DNA from: Saprospiraceae bacterium
GTDB taxonomy: Bacteria > Bacteroidota > Bacteroidia > Chitinophagales > Saprospiraceae
Assembly (NCBI GenBank): GCA_019187225.1
Contig: JABAQQ010000038.1
Coordinates: 1-58,960 of the forward strand
DNA length: 58,960 nucleotides
Reading direction: 5' to 3'
The notes under the pieces are model-generated. The model was not told the DNA's origin, made no database searches, and worked only from the letters and a program-made list of their open reading frames with translations. This document shows positions 19,518 to 26,494 of this stretch, one piece after another. A program made the position numbers and the translations under genes. The number at the start of each line of letters is the position of its first letter. Position 1 is the first letter of the stretch.

Positions 19518-19549
19518 CAAGACTATTATCTTTAAGGGGTAAAACCAAA
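19518..19549 (-). promoter_or_regulatory. possible hybrid promoter reading out of the phage end into the adhesin gene
   Basis: On the minus strand TTTG (complement of 19546-19549, inside the phage end repeat) is followed after exactly 20 bases by TAGTCTTG (complement of 19518-19525), a 7 of 8 match to the Bacteroidota -7 box TAnnTTTG. The expected start would be near 19511, about 90 bases before the adhesin ATG. Spacing and direction are right, but chance cannot be excluded. Confidence 0.35.
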
Positions 19550-19558
19550 TGTACACTT
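19541..19558 (-). repeat. left-end transposase-binding repeat (L1)
   Basis: Complement of AAGTGTACATTTGGTTTT, the outermost copy, inverted relative to the right-end copy at 58810-58827 as expected for the terminal repeats of a transposable phage. Binding by the transposase is inferred from position and copy number. Confidence 0.75.
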
Positions 19559-19685
19559 ATTGTATATTTTGCCTAAAAGCCTTAAAGTGTTGATAATAAG
19601 CCATTTATTGTATTATTGTCGGACGGAATGAAGGAGACAGGCGATGTGCATAGATAAGCATAGGAAGTACACCAAGAGCCGCGAA

Positions 19686-19707
19686 AAGCCCTTTAAACGC
19701 CTTTAAA
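19686..19707 (-). repeat. 22-bp repeat, left-end copy
   Basis: This 22-base segment is the exact reverse complement of 37722-37743 in the middle of the phage. It contains two TTTAAA-type cores flanked by GC pairs. A related hairpin with the same cores lies near the right end (58728-58760). Function unknown; see findings. Confidence 0.7.
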
Positions 19708-19775
19708 ATCGCATAACTGCCACCAAGATGGCCTCTACACCGGAAAACAACCCACAGCCCCTGAAACGAAAACAA

Positions 19776-19844
19776 AAGTGTACATTTGGTTTTAAACGAA
19801 AAGTACACTCGAAATCAGGGTTTTGGAAGTGTACATTTGGTTTT
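19776..19844 (+). repeat. internal left-end transposase-binding repeats (L2, L3)
   Basis: Two exact 18-bp copies of AAGTGTACATTTGGTTTT at 19776-19793 and 19827-19844, 51 bp apart, in the opposite orientation to L1. A partial inverted copy (AAAAGTACAC, about 19799-19808) lies between them. Several subterminal sites at the left end match the Mu arrangement. L3 also contains the -33 box of the cargo-gene promoter. Confidence 0.75.
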
Positions 19845-19867
19845 TAAAACAGGTTGTTTTACCTTTG
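19836..19867 (+). promoter_or_regulatory. promoter of the left-end cargo gene, overlapping repeat L3
   Basis: TTTG at 19836-19839, 20 bases, then TACCTTTG at 19860-19867: a perfect match to the Bacteroidota consensus TTTG-N19-21-TAnnTTTG. The start of transcription would be about ten bases before ATG 19883. The -33 box lies within the transposase-binding repeat, so end binding should block this promoter. Confidence 0.7.
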
Positions 19868-19882
19868 TCAAAAGTGAAATTT

Positions 19883-20419
19883 ATGATGTCAGAAAAAACG
19901 ACTTTCGACCTGACTGATTGGACGGTCATTGCACCCAAAACCGCAGATTTATTCTTTACTGAAAGCAGCAAGCGCCTTCAATCATCCATAGATAATTTCA
20001 GAAACAGCAAGCAGGTTGCACATCGGCTCCTGGGTATAGTGCTTCCACTTATCGCGGTTGCTGTTGGCTATGTTTACTCAAAGCCGGAATATCTGACGTG
20101 GCCTGTTATTGCTTTCGTCGCCCTGGAAGCAGCAGGGCTGTGGTTCATCGTCCGCTCAATGTATTCTCAAACGTTCCAACCCGTAGGTGCGATGCCTGTT
20201 GATTTATTTCGTGATGATATGTTCATCAAAGGGCAAAAAGAAGACTTACAGTACCTTGGCGCACTGCTCAATCATTGTGAAAATATGCAGGATAAAATTT
20301 CTCAAAACGAGGCCGCAAATAAATTTCTGACCCGTAATGTTAACATCGCGCTCACGCTTTGCGCTGTAGCGGCTCCTGCCGTTTTCGTTATGTTTTCTTT
20401 AGTGGCGTTTTGTCGTTAA
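19883..20419 (+). CDS. three-TM membrane protein, probable lysogenic cargo
   Basis: 178 residues from ATG 19883 (or 19886); the longer open frame would run through the promoter. Layout: soluble N-terminus, two hydrophobic helices (LLGIVLPLIAVAVGYVY; WPVIAFVALEAAGLWFIV), a cytoplasmic helical stretch with FIKGQKEDLQYLGALLNHCE, and a third helix (ALTLCAVAAPAVFVMFSLV). It lies between the phage end and the repressor, has its own strong promoter and terminator, and is outside the lytic programme, which fits a gene expressed in the lysogen. Superinfection exclusion or another membrane defence is plausible; the two-TM-plus-helix layout recalls SLATT-type membrane effectors, but no diagnostic motif is seen. 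Confidence 0.7.
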   Translation: MMSEKTTFDLTDWTVIAPKTADLFFTESSKRLQSSIDNFRNSKQVAHRLLGIVLPLIAVAVGYVYSKPEYLTWPVIAFVALEAAGLWFIVRSMYSQTFQPVGAMPVDLFRDDMFIKGQKEDLQYLGALLNHCENMQDKISQNEAANKFLTRNVNIALTLCAVAAPAVFVMFSLVAFCR

Positions 20420-20492
20420 GTGTTTCCGAAGCGCCACCTTGTGTAGTGTTGGGCCGAGGTGGAGGCGGCGGTGGAGGGGTTTCCTGCTTGGG

Positions 20493-20518
20493 CCGTTCCG
20501 TTTGGGACGGTTTTTTTT
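20493..20518 (+). terminator. rho-independent terminator
   Basis: Stem CCGTTCC (20493-20499) with GGGACGG (20504-20510), one G-T pair, followed by eight T to 20518. It ends the cargo-gene transcript before the regulatory region. Confidence 0.75.
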
Positions 20519-20571
20519 CATCGTTTACCATAATCTTTTGTATTAGTATTAGAAATATACAAACAGTTTGT

Positions 20572-20601
20572 TTTGAAATGCGGCTCTCGCCGTTACTTTT
20601 G
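20572..20601 (+). promoter_or_regulatory. candidate promoter
   Basis: TTTG at 20572-20575, 18 bases, then TACTTTTG at 20594-20601, a perfect -7 box with slightly short spacing. It reads toward a small ORF at 20621 and antisense into the 3' end of the repressor gene. Confidence 0.4.
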
Positions 20602-20620
20602 TAAAACAAACCGTTTTCTC

Positions 20621-20818
20621 ATGGATTCTACCTTTACTCCCGTACAGCGCGCTGAAATCAAAAAAATAGTGGCCGATTCTACACTCAACAGGCTGCTCAA
20701 AGGACTTAACCATTATCGTCAAACGAAGTCCCTTCTGCCATCTCTTCAATCTGCTTCGCTTTTTCCTCAAAAGCCGCGTGCAATTCCTCAAGCACAACAG
20801 AAGCCTCCACATTCCTAA
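20621..20818 (+). CDS. small ORF convergent with the repressor, uncertain
   Basis: 65 codons starting MDSTFTPVQRAEIKKIVADS, preceded by a good -7 box and ATG at a sensible distance. The first 30 residues look like a normal amphipathic helix-rich protein. The C-terminal part overlaps the opposite-strand repressor gene by more than 100 bases and is Pro/Gln-rich, as expected of a shadow. It may be a real short peptide or only an antisense transcript over the repressor mRNA. Confidence 0.3.
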   Translation: MDSTFTPVQRAEIKKIVADSTLNRLLKGLNHYRQTKSLLPSLQSASLFPQKPRAIPQAQQKPPHS

Positions 20819-21170
20819 TGTCGGCGATCGTTTTCGCGTAGTGTTCGATCAAAACTTCTATCCAGATTGGTGCCGTGCTTTGCCGGGCCTCCAAATCGGC
20901 ATTTAATTCCCTCGCCTTCTCCTCTCTTTCCAACCATATTTCCCACGCTTTTCGGCTGCTGAATCTCTTCGTTAAATCCTCGTTTAAAAGCATTTCAGCC
21001 GACACCATAAAGTAATTTGCTATCGCTACGGCCTCGTGGTGATCAGGAGTCCCACCCGTCTCAATTCTCGAAATCTTAGACTGCTTTATACCCGTCGCGC
21101 GTCCTAAATCAATTTGGTTCACATTTTTTAGTGAACGCAAATACTTGATATTGTTGCCGATACGATTCAT
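20706..21170 (-). CDS. XRE-family phage repressor
   Basis: 154 residues. An N-terminal Cro/C1-type helix-turn-helix (residues 8-45: YLRSLKNVNQIDLGRATGIK, then QSKISRIETGG) is followed by a charged, helical C-terminal region (about 60-150) likely for oligomerisation. It is divergent from the Ner-like early gene across a 99-base region containing a palindromic operator and the early promoter, the standard layout of a lysogeny switch. It should hold the transposase operon off. It lacks the peptidase S24 domain, so induction would not be by LexA-like self-cleavage; how it is released is unknown. Confidence 0.8.
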   Translation of the reverse strand: MNRIGNNIKYLRSLKNVNQIDLGRATGIKQSKISRIETGGTPDHHEAVAIANYFMVSAEMLLNEDLTKRFSSRKAWEIWLEREEKARELNADLEARQSTAPIWIEVLIEHYAKTIADIRNVEASVVLEELHAAFEEKAKQIEEMAEGTSFDDNG

Positions 21171-21197
21171 TAAGAAAAATATTTTCGTTTTATACAG

Positions 21198-21238
21198 TAT
21201 TGGGTATTGATTTTATCCAATATTGCATAATACTTTTG
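21198..21238 (+). promoter_or_regulatory. early promoter with repressor operator
   Basis: TATTGG (21198-21203) and CCAATA (21217-21222) form an inverted repeat with a 13-base spacer. The -7 box TACTTTTG at 21231-21238 is perfect, and a weak -33 (ATTG, 21206-21209) lies 21 bases upstream of it. The right half of the operator lies between the two boxes, so a bound repressor would occlude the early promoter. TATTG occurs three times here. Confidence 0.6.
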
Positions 21239-21269
21239 TGCCAACAAACAGCGCAAAGAACGACAACTA

Positions 21270-21512
21270 ATGACAAAGCGACAACAGATTTACGAAGGAT
21301 TAAAAAAACACTACGGAAGCCAAAAGCGGCTGGCAAAAGAGCAGGGTGTAACGCGTGAATGGGTGCGCATGGTGCTGAACGGCGAGCAGGAAGATGAGAA
21401 GTTGCTCGCAGCCGCCGCAAAACTTTGGCTGGAACTCGAACAAGAGCGCGTCCAGGCGCTGAAAGAGGCTGAAGAATACGCCGATCAAGCCGCCGCCCTC
21501 GCCCTCACCTGA
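21270..21512 (+). CDS. Ner/Cro-like small DNA-binding protein
   Basis: 80 residues, first gene of the early operon. Residues 5-38 (YEGLKKHYGSQKRLAKEQGV, then TREWVRMVLNGEQED) form a helix-turn-helix of the phage regulator type, followed by a long Glu/Ala-rich helix probably used for dimerisation. Position opposite the repressor and directly before the transposase operon corresponds to Mu ner, which turns down early and repressor transcription. Function by position and fold, not by close sequence match. Confidence 0.7.
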   Translation: MTKRQQIYEGLKKHYGSQKRLAKEQGVTREWVRMVLNGEQEDEKLLAAAAKLWLELEQERVQALKEAEEYADQAAALALT

Positions 21513-21544
21513 AAGGAGTAAACGGATTAGTCATATTGGAACCA

Positions 21545-21570
21545 GCCGGGCTGTAGAAATATCGCCCGGC
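21545..21570 (+). terminator. GC hairpin after the Ner-like gene (attenuator candidate)
   Basis: GCCGGGC (21545-21551) pairs with GCCCGGC (21564-21570), followed by GCATTTT. The T run is short, so partial termination or transcript stabilisation between the regulator and the transposase genes is more likely than a full stop. Confidence 0.4.
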
Positions 21571-21601
21571 GCATTTTGAAACCAACACAAACAGCAACGA
21601 T

Positions 21602-21994
21602 ATGAACAACACAGCAACAAAAGTTCAAGCCTCAAAGCCGCTAACCCGATGGGAGCCTTCAGACACCGAGTTCAAACGGGCCCGATTGAACACACAGCCA
21701 GGATGCGCATACGCCCATCTGAACGGCAAAGAGTTCTGGGTAGTGGAACAGGTTGGTAATCGCACATCGGTTAAAATCAATGGCCAGACGACAGATTTCT
21801 ACGGCGACGAGGTGACTGTTACGCAGACCATCAAGATACCCCCGCAGCCGGTTCGATATTACACTTGGGGGAATGAGCCGAGAGGCTATGTTTCGACATG
21901 GAAATTAGCCGATAATGGAGAGGTAATGCCGACTGGTCTCATCCATCGCGACAAACTGCCCAAATATGCCATACACGACTGCCCCTACAATTAA
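21602..21994 (+). CDS. hypothetical early phage protein
   Basis: 130 residues, no signal peptide or membrane segment. It contains aromatic, beta-rich stretches (GKEFWVVEQVGNRTSVKING; QPVRYYTWGNEPRGYVSTWK) suggestive of small SH3-like or OB-like strands. It lies between the Ner-like gene and the transposase, in the early operon, so a role in early control or transposition is possible. No family recognised. Confidence 0.55.
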   Translation: MNNTATKVQASKPLTRWEPSDTEFKRARLNTQPGCAYAHLNGKEFWVVEQVGNRTSVKINGQTTDFYGDEVTVTQTIKIPPQPVRYYTWGNEPRGYVSTWKLADNGEVMPTGLIHRDKLPKYAIHDCPYN

Positions 21995-21999
21995 ACGAC

Positions 22000-22125
22000 A
22001 TGAGAAAGTCCGACAATACCAAACGCAGATACTTGATGCTTCGCTATTGGCTACGCAAGCAAGGCTACTCACAGAAACCGGGATTTGAAGACAAATTATA
22101 TTTTCAATACCTTCTGATTGCTTGA
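22000..22125 (+). CDS. small basic early ORF
   Basis: 41 codons beginning MRKSDNTKRRYLMLRYWLRK and ending YLLIA, five bases after the previous stop. Strongly basic and aromatic, in line with its neighbours, and it fills an otherwise empty gap before the transposase. Could be a nucleic-acid-binding peptide. No family recognised. Confidence 0.45.
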   Translation: MRKSDNTKRRYLMLRYWLRKQGYSQKPGFEDKLYFQYLLIA

Positions 22126-22149
22126 AGTCAAGCCACACACCGGGACGGA

Positions 22150-24000
22150 ATGACGATTAAACTACCGACGCTTATGACTGAAACACGCACATCCAACCGA
22201 ACTGAAGCCTCCAAAAGAGGGGGTTTATCAAATCTTGAAAGACTGGTTAAGGGACATTTAAAAAGGCTTGAACATAAATATCGCAAGCACTATACCCGCT
22301 ACAGCGCTGTCCAAATGTGCGACCTCTCCCGTGCTTGCGCAGCCCTCCAAATTGGCCTCGAACTGGGAAAGGGAGAAGGCTACAGCGGCGCCTGGCTCCG
22401 CGACTTCGGCGCAGTGCTCGACCGGCTGGGAGTGCGCTACTTGCCCACCAACTGGCGCAGACTGAAGGAAAAATTAGAAGCCGTGCGTGTTGGCGGCTTA
22501 CCTATATGGCAGGTAATAGACCTGCCACGCGCCGGAAACCAAAATGCCCGACGCCTCGACGACATGGAAATGGAGTTGTGGATCGTGCAGATGCGCGGGA
22601 TGCCGCAAAACTTCACCTCAGCCCATATCATCCGGAAAATCCGGCAGATGTGCGAACTGACAGGAAAGCGTCAGCCCTCGGAATCCTGGCTTTCGGCGAT
22701 GTTGGCAGCGCCCGCAACACACTTTCTGACAAGTGCCGGGCGCTATGGCGAGCGGGGCAAGTTGGGCCAGGTATACCGCGAATATACGCCGGTTGCAAAT
22801 GCGCTTTTCGCTGACGACGCCTGGCAACTGGACGGAACCAGGGTGAACTTCATCCCCTGGAAGGACGAAAACGGACGCGAGCAGTTCCTGTACATGGTCG
22901 TCTGCCGGGATGTTCACAGCGGCATGATCCTCGGCTGCCATTTCTCGCTGACAGAAGACCGCTGGGCCTACGTCAACGCCCTGATGATGGCCTGCCGGGT
23001 GACGCACAGCCTGCCTTACGAGGTCGTAATAGACCGTTTTCCTGGTCATAACACCCCGGAATGGCAGACGATACAGGGGCGAATGGAAGCCATTGGAGTG
23101 AAGGTGAGTTACAAGCACACGGCGCAGGGTAAGGCGCAAATGGAACGCTGGTTCGGAACGCTACAGTCGGTTTTCTTCCAGGAAAGCCCTTACTACTATG
23201 GCGAAGGTATCCAGAGTCGCCGCCCTGCTGCCCATCGCAGCGCCGAATACCTGAAAGCGGTGCGCAAAGTGGCAACAAAAGAAGGCTGGAACATGGACAC
23301 AGCGACCCGCGAAGCGATGATGTGTATCAGTCGGTACAACGAAACGCCGCTGAATACCTACAGCCGCAAACACGCCGCCATAACGCACAGCCCGCAGCAA
23401 CTCTACCAAATCTCCGAAAAACCCCACTGCAAGACAGTGGCCGACTGGCAACGCACGATGCTATTCGGCCTGATGAAGCGGGTAACGATTCGGAACAGCA
23501 TGATCAGGACGGAAATCCACCGCGCAGAATATCACTACGCAGTGCGCGATTACGACACTGTGAAAAACCACCGGCAAGTATGGCTTGCCTACGACCTGGA
23601 AGACCTCTCGAAAGCCTGGATTTTTGAAGACGACGACAAACGACTCCTTAACCCGAATTGCCTGTGCGAAGTGGATTTGATTCCACGGGTGCAGGTATTC
23701 GGCCCCGAAGCAGACTACAAAGCACTTGGCCGCGACGCTCGGCGCAGGGGCGAAACAGAAAGCAAACGCACACAGGAAATTGAAGCAATCAGGGGCGCGG
23801 GAAGCCCGGTAGCGATAATGCTCAACGGCCTTGCTCCCAAAGGCGAGGCGGAGGAGGCGGAAAGCTGCTGGCTGCTCGAACAACTCGAAAAATCAACCGC
23901 GCCGAGAGTTTTCGCACTATCGGACAACAGCGAGGAAACTGAGCACCCGGAAGTCGGCGACGACATTGATATAGCGGCCTTGGTGCTCTCACAAATGTAA
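22150..24000 (+). CDS. DDE transposase, Mu A type
   Basis: 616 residues; catalyses strand transfer of the phage ends for integration and replicative transposition. The RNase H-fold core carries the acidic triad Asp228 (AWQLDGTRVNF), Asp295 (VVIDRFPGHN) and Glu332 (GKAQMERWFGTL), with an rve-type spacing. Residues 1-200 should hold the end-binding helical domains, recognising the 18-bp repeats; the C-terminal beta-barrel and acidic tail (DDIDIAALVLSQM) likely contact the MuB-like ATPase. The start could also be ATG 22174. MuA itself is 663 residues. The gene is in the early operon behind the Ner-like regulator. Confidence 0.9.
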   Translation: MTIKLPTLMTETRTSNRTEASKRGGLSNLERLVKGHLKRLEHKYRKHYTRYSAVQMCDLSRACAALQIGLELGKGEGYSGAWLRDFGAVLDRLGVRYLPTNWRRLKEKLEAVRVGGLPIWQVIDLPRAGNQNARRLDDMEMELWIVQMRGMPQNFTSAHIIRKIRQMCELTGKRQPSESWLSAMLAAPATHFLTSAGRYGERGKLGQVYREYTPVANALFADDAWQLDGTRVNFIPWKDENGREQFLYMVVCRDVHSGMILGCHFSLTEDRWAYVNALMMACRVTHSLPYEVVIDRFPGHNTPEWQTIQGRMEAIGVKVSYKHTAQGKAQMERWFGTLQSVFFQESPYYYGEGIQSRRPAAHRSAEYLKAVRKVATKEGWNMDTATREAMMCISRYNETPLNTYSRKHAAITHSPQQLYQISEKPHCKTVADWQRTMLFGLMKRVTIRNSMIRTEIHRAEYHYAVRDYDTVKNHRQVWLAYDLEDLSKAWIFEDDDKRLLNPNCLCEVDLIPRVQVFGPEADYKALGRDARRRGETESKRTQEIEAIRGAGSPVAIMLNGLAPKGEAEEAESCWLLEQLEKSTAPRVFALSDNSEETEHPEVGDDIDIAALVLSQM

Positions 24001-24035
24001 AGAAGCGTGTTTTCATAAATTGGGGTTTGATGGTT

Positions 24036-24092
24036 TCGCCTGAAAGTTGGATTGCCGCGAATGGCAAGCGGGTTCGATTCCCGCCAGGCGGG
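24036..24092 (+). pseudogene. internally deleted tRNA-like copy
   Basis: A complete T arm (GCGGG-TTCGATT-CCCGC, 24068-24084) is followed by CAGGCGG, which can pair with TCGCCTG at 24036-24042. Only a small hairpin (TTGCC-GCGAAT-GGCAA, 24052-24067) lies between, and there is no D arm. AATGGCAAGC joined straight to GGGTTCGATTCCCGCC matches the outer parts of the tRNA-like gene at 24136-24205 with its middle removed, so this looks like a tandem duplicate that lost its core between short GC-containing repeats. Confidence 0.4.
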
Positions 24093-24135
24093 CGAAATGC
24101 GGTTTTACCAGAGGAGGTGGAAGTTCCTTTTCAAT

Positions 24136-24205
24136 GGCAAGCATTGCGACGGTAGTCCTGGAGGCTCATAATCTCCGGGAGCGGGTTCGATTCCCGCCTT
24201 TGCTG
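24136..24205 (+). tRNA. tRNA-Met(CAT)-like gene with reduced D arm
   Basis: The anticodon arm is well formed: GGAGG / CTCATAA / TCTCC (24160-24176), with the usual C32, T33, CAT, A37, A38. A four-base variable loop precedes a perfect T arm GCGGG-TTCGATT-CCCGC (24181-24197). The acceptor GGCAAGC (24136-24142) pairs with CTTTGCT (24198-24204) at six of seven positions, two of them G-T. The D arm is only GAC-GGTA-GTC, well short of normal, and CCA is not encoded. It may be a functional phage tRNA of unusual shape or a decaying one. Confidence 0.4.
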
Positions 24206-24271
24206 CAAGTCAAGCCCCCCGGCTTTTATTCTTCACAAATCCCGCTTCGGCGGGAGCAAAAAACAAACACA

Positions 24272-24697
24272 ATGAAAGTGCTCTCTCTTTTTTGCACATT
24301 GCTCTTCGTGCTCATCGGCACGATGGCTGTTTTGGGGCAGGAAACCAAACTGATCGAACTCGACCCGGTTCCTGCCGACTACGACACGAAAGCCTCGAAT
24401 GTATCGGTAGGTCGGCACACCATCACCGCCGCTTACCCGAACATCGAGTTTCGGATGTACCCGGCAGAAATGAAACTCCGCGTCACTCGTACCAACTTGT
24501 TTGGCGATACGGATGACCAGGTTACCGAGGCTCTTGTCACACAAGTGACGACCTGGGTATACCGGGCAGAAGTTTCCGAAACTGCCTTCGTGGAAATCAA
24601 CGCCGCTACCGGCACCACATTCGTACACCAGCACTGCATCACAACGGTATTTACTCATGATCCCGCAGCCTGGAAGACGGAAACAACCGGGCAGTGA
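24272..24697 (+). CDS. exported hypothetical phage protein
   Basis: 141 residues from ATG 24272, where a Sec signal peptide begins (MKVLSLFCTLLFVLIGTMAV, cleavage after LGQ). The longer open frame upstream runs through the tRNA-like sequences and is not coding. The mature part is beta-rich (HTITAAYPNIEFRMYPAEMK; TTWVYRAEVSETAFVEINA) without known motif. It lies between the transposase and MuB-like genes, an odd place for a secreted protein, and is followed by a second exported gene. May act in the periplasm of the host. Function unknown. Confidence 0.6.
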   Translation: MKVLSLFCTLLFVLIGTMAVLGQETKLIELDPVPADYDTKASNVSVGRHTITAAYPNIEFRMYPAEMKLRVTRTNLFGDTDDQVTEALVTQVTTWVYRAEVSETAFVEINAATGTTFVHQHCITTVFTHDPAAWKTETTGQ

Positions 24698-24736
24698 CCG
24701 AACTCAGGTTTTTTCACAAAAACAAACACTACAACG

Positions 24737-25249
24737 ATGAAAACGCAAACTGTTTTCGCAATCCTGGCGCTTTTGTTCGCTGCCGTCACATCGAATGCCC
24801 AGCCCTGGCTCAACGAAGCCGAAGCGCCCTACAACTACCACGACCAGACGCCGACGATCTACGAACTGAGTCGCCTCGATGCTGACGATGCCGCCCCGAA
24901 GTTCTGGCCTGTGCGCATCATCATCGAGAACCCCGGTAAAGCCGGCTTTTTCTACGACGCGCTCGGATTCGGCAGCCTGCTCGCAGGCGCATACCTGCGC
25001 GGCAAAGCCGAGCACCACCGGATGTATCACGGCACGAGCGGCAACTTCGACAACTTTCACGTCACGCGTGATGCCGGTTTGATTTTCACCGGCATCGGCG
25101 CGGCAAGCCTCGGCGTAGCGACCGCCTGCAACGCAAGGGACGGCAAAGGCAAATTCTGGCTCCGTACCCTCAACCGCACAGCCTTCGCCCTGCTCTTCAG
25201 CCGAATCGTATCGGAAGGCACTTATAACTCGATGCCCAGAAATTACTAA
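24737..25249 (+). CDS. exported hypothetical phage protein with hydrophobic C-terminal half
   Basis: 170 residues with signal peptide MKTQTVFAILALLFAAVTSN, cleavage near AQ. The mature region has Asp/Glu/Pro-rich sequence, then two possible membrane segments (FFYDALGFGSLLAGAYLRG; AGLIFTGIGAASLGVATAC) separated by a His/Tyr-rich loop. Start-to-start spacing and the shared leader type suggest co-transcription with the preceding exported gene. Could be an envelope protein that alters the host surface or supports exclusion; no family recognised. Confidence 0.6.
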   Translation: MKTQTVFAILALLFAAVTSNAQPWLNEAEAPYNYHDQTPTIYELSRLDADDAAPKFWPVRIIIENPGKAGFFYDALGFGSLLAGAYLRGKAEHHRMYHGTSGNFDNFHVTRDAGLIFTGIGAASLGVATACNARDGKGKFWLRTLNRTAFALLFSRIVSEGTYNSMPRNY

Positions 25250-25502
25250 CTAAATGCCCTCCCTGTCGGGCAAAAACCGCCAGTAGGATAAGCGGGAAAA
25301 GACAGCGACGCGAGCCTACCCACCACTACCATATTATTCTTGACCGCAGGTGTGCAGAAAGGTGGAGCCTGCCGATTGCAAAAAATTCTGCCAGCCCGCT
25401 ACGCTGCGAGTACGGATAATCTACCTAATCCCCCCTCTTTTTTTTCCGCTGTCGCCTTGGCGAAAGCGGGCATATCACTTGAAACACGAACAGCAGAAAA
25501 AT

Positions 25503-26435
25503 ATGTCAACTATGACCGACGAACAAAAAAATGCCATAGTCGCACTGATTGAGACAGAGATAAACCGTCTCGGCAGTCAGGAAAAAACCGCTAAAAAGTG
25601 TGCCGTCAGCGCCGCTACGCTCACCCAGATGCGAGCGGGCAACTGGACGAACATCGCCGACGCGATGTGGAACAAAGTCGGCTCCGCGCTCGGCTACCGG
25701 CCACAAGGCTGGACGATGGCCGAAACCACCAACGTTCGCATGATGTACCGGGTGCTCGACAACGCCAAATCCGGCAGCCTCTTTATGGCTGTATCAGACA
25801 AAGCGGGCAGTGGAAAGACGGCTGGCCTACGCGCCTACGAAGCCGAAAACCGTCGCAACTCGGTATTCTACCTTTCCTGCCGCGAATGGGCCAAGCGAGA
25901 ATTTCTTCAAAACCTCGCCCAATCGCTCGGCCTCGAGGCATGGGGCAAAGCCCAATCCATTGACAAGATGCTGATGGATGTGGTGGATTTTTTCAAACAG
26001 CGCCGCGCAATGCGTCCGCTGCTTATCCTCGACGAAGCCGACAAACTGCGTGGGCCGGCTCTGCGCAGCCTCATTACCCTCTATAATGAATGCGAGGATG
26101 AAATGGGCGTTCTCATCGCAGGCACCGACCACTTAGAAAAGCAGATGCGCTCCGATGCCCGCTACAACCGCAAAGGAGCCGAGGAACTGCTTAGCCGGTT
26201 TGGTAGCCGGTTCATCAACCTGGCCGGTGCTACCGATATGGATGTGCAAAATATCGCCAACGCCAACGGCCTGAACGATATCGCCACGATAAAAGCCATC
26301 TTCAAAGAGTGCGAGCCGGTACGCCGAATGGTAGGCAACCGCAGCGTAGAAGTTGTGGAAGATCTGCGGCGCGTCAAACGCGCCGTGCAGCGTGAACTAC
26401 TTAAACAAGCCGGGGCCATTGCCGAGGCAGCATAG
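25503..26435 (+). CDS. MuB-like AAA+ ATPase, transposition target selector
   Basis: 310 residues from ATG 25503; the frame upstream crosses a 250-base gap and includes a Cys/Pro-rich stretch unlike coding sequence. Residues 1-75 hold a helix-turn-helix resembling the MuB N-terminus (KKCAVSAATLTQMRAGNW). The ATPase core follows: Walker A SDKAGSGKT (Lys105), Walker B PLLILDEAD (about 174-182), and sensor/arginine elements near GAEELLSRFGSRF. MuB polymerises on target DNA, stimulates the transposase and confers target immunity; the same is expected here. Position after the transposase is conserved with Mu, apart from the two exported genes between them. Confidence 0.85.
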   Translation: MSTMTDEQKNAIVALIETEINRLGSQEKTAKKCAVSAATLTQMRAGNWTNIADAMWNKVGSALGYRPQGWTMAETTNVRMMYRVLDNAKSGSLFMAVSDKAGSGKTAGLRAYEAENRRNSVFYLSCREWAKREFLQNLAQSLGLEAWGKAQSIDKMLMDVVDFFKQRRAMRPLLILDEADKLRGPALRSLITLYNECEDEMGVLIAGTDHLEKQMRSDARYNRKGAEELLSRFGSRFINLAGATDMDVQNIANANGLNDIATIKAIFKECEPVRRMVGNRSVEVVEDLRRVKRAVQRELLKQAGAIAEAA

Positions 26436-26494
26436 CACTTACAGGGTGACAAACAGAATAACAAAACAGCAGCAGGACATAAAAACACAGTCAC

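Noticed and set aside
19605-19808. 67-codon frame within the left phage end
   Set aside because: Runs through repeat L2 and the 22-bp repeat; composition is not protein-like.
20388-20531. 47-codon Pro-rich ORF on the minus strand
   Set aside because: Its poly-Pro comes from a G-rich stretch, and it overlaps the cargo-gene terminator; no good promoter spacing.
24047-24271. N-terminal extension of the exported protein
   Set aside because: It would translate both tRNA-like sequences and would bury the signal peptide.
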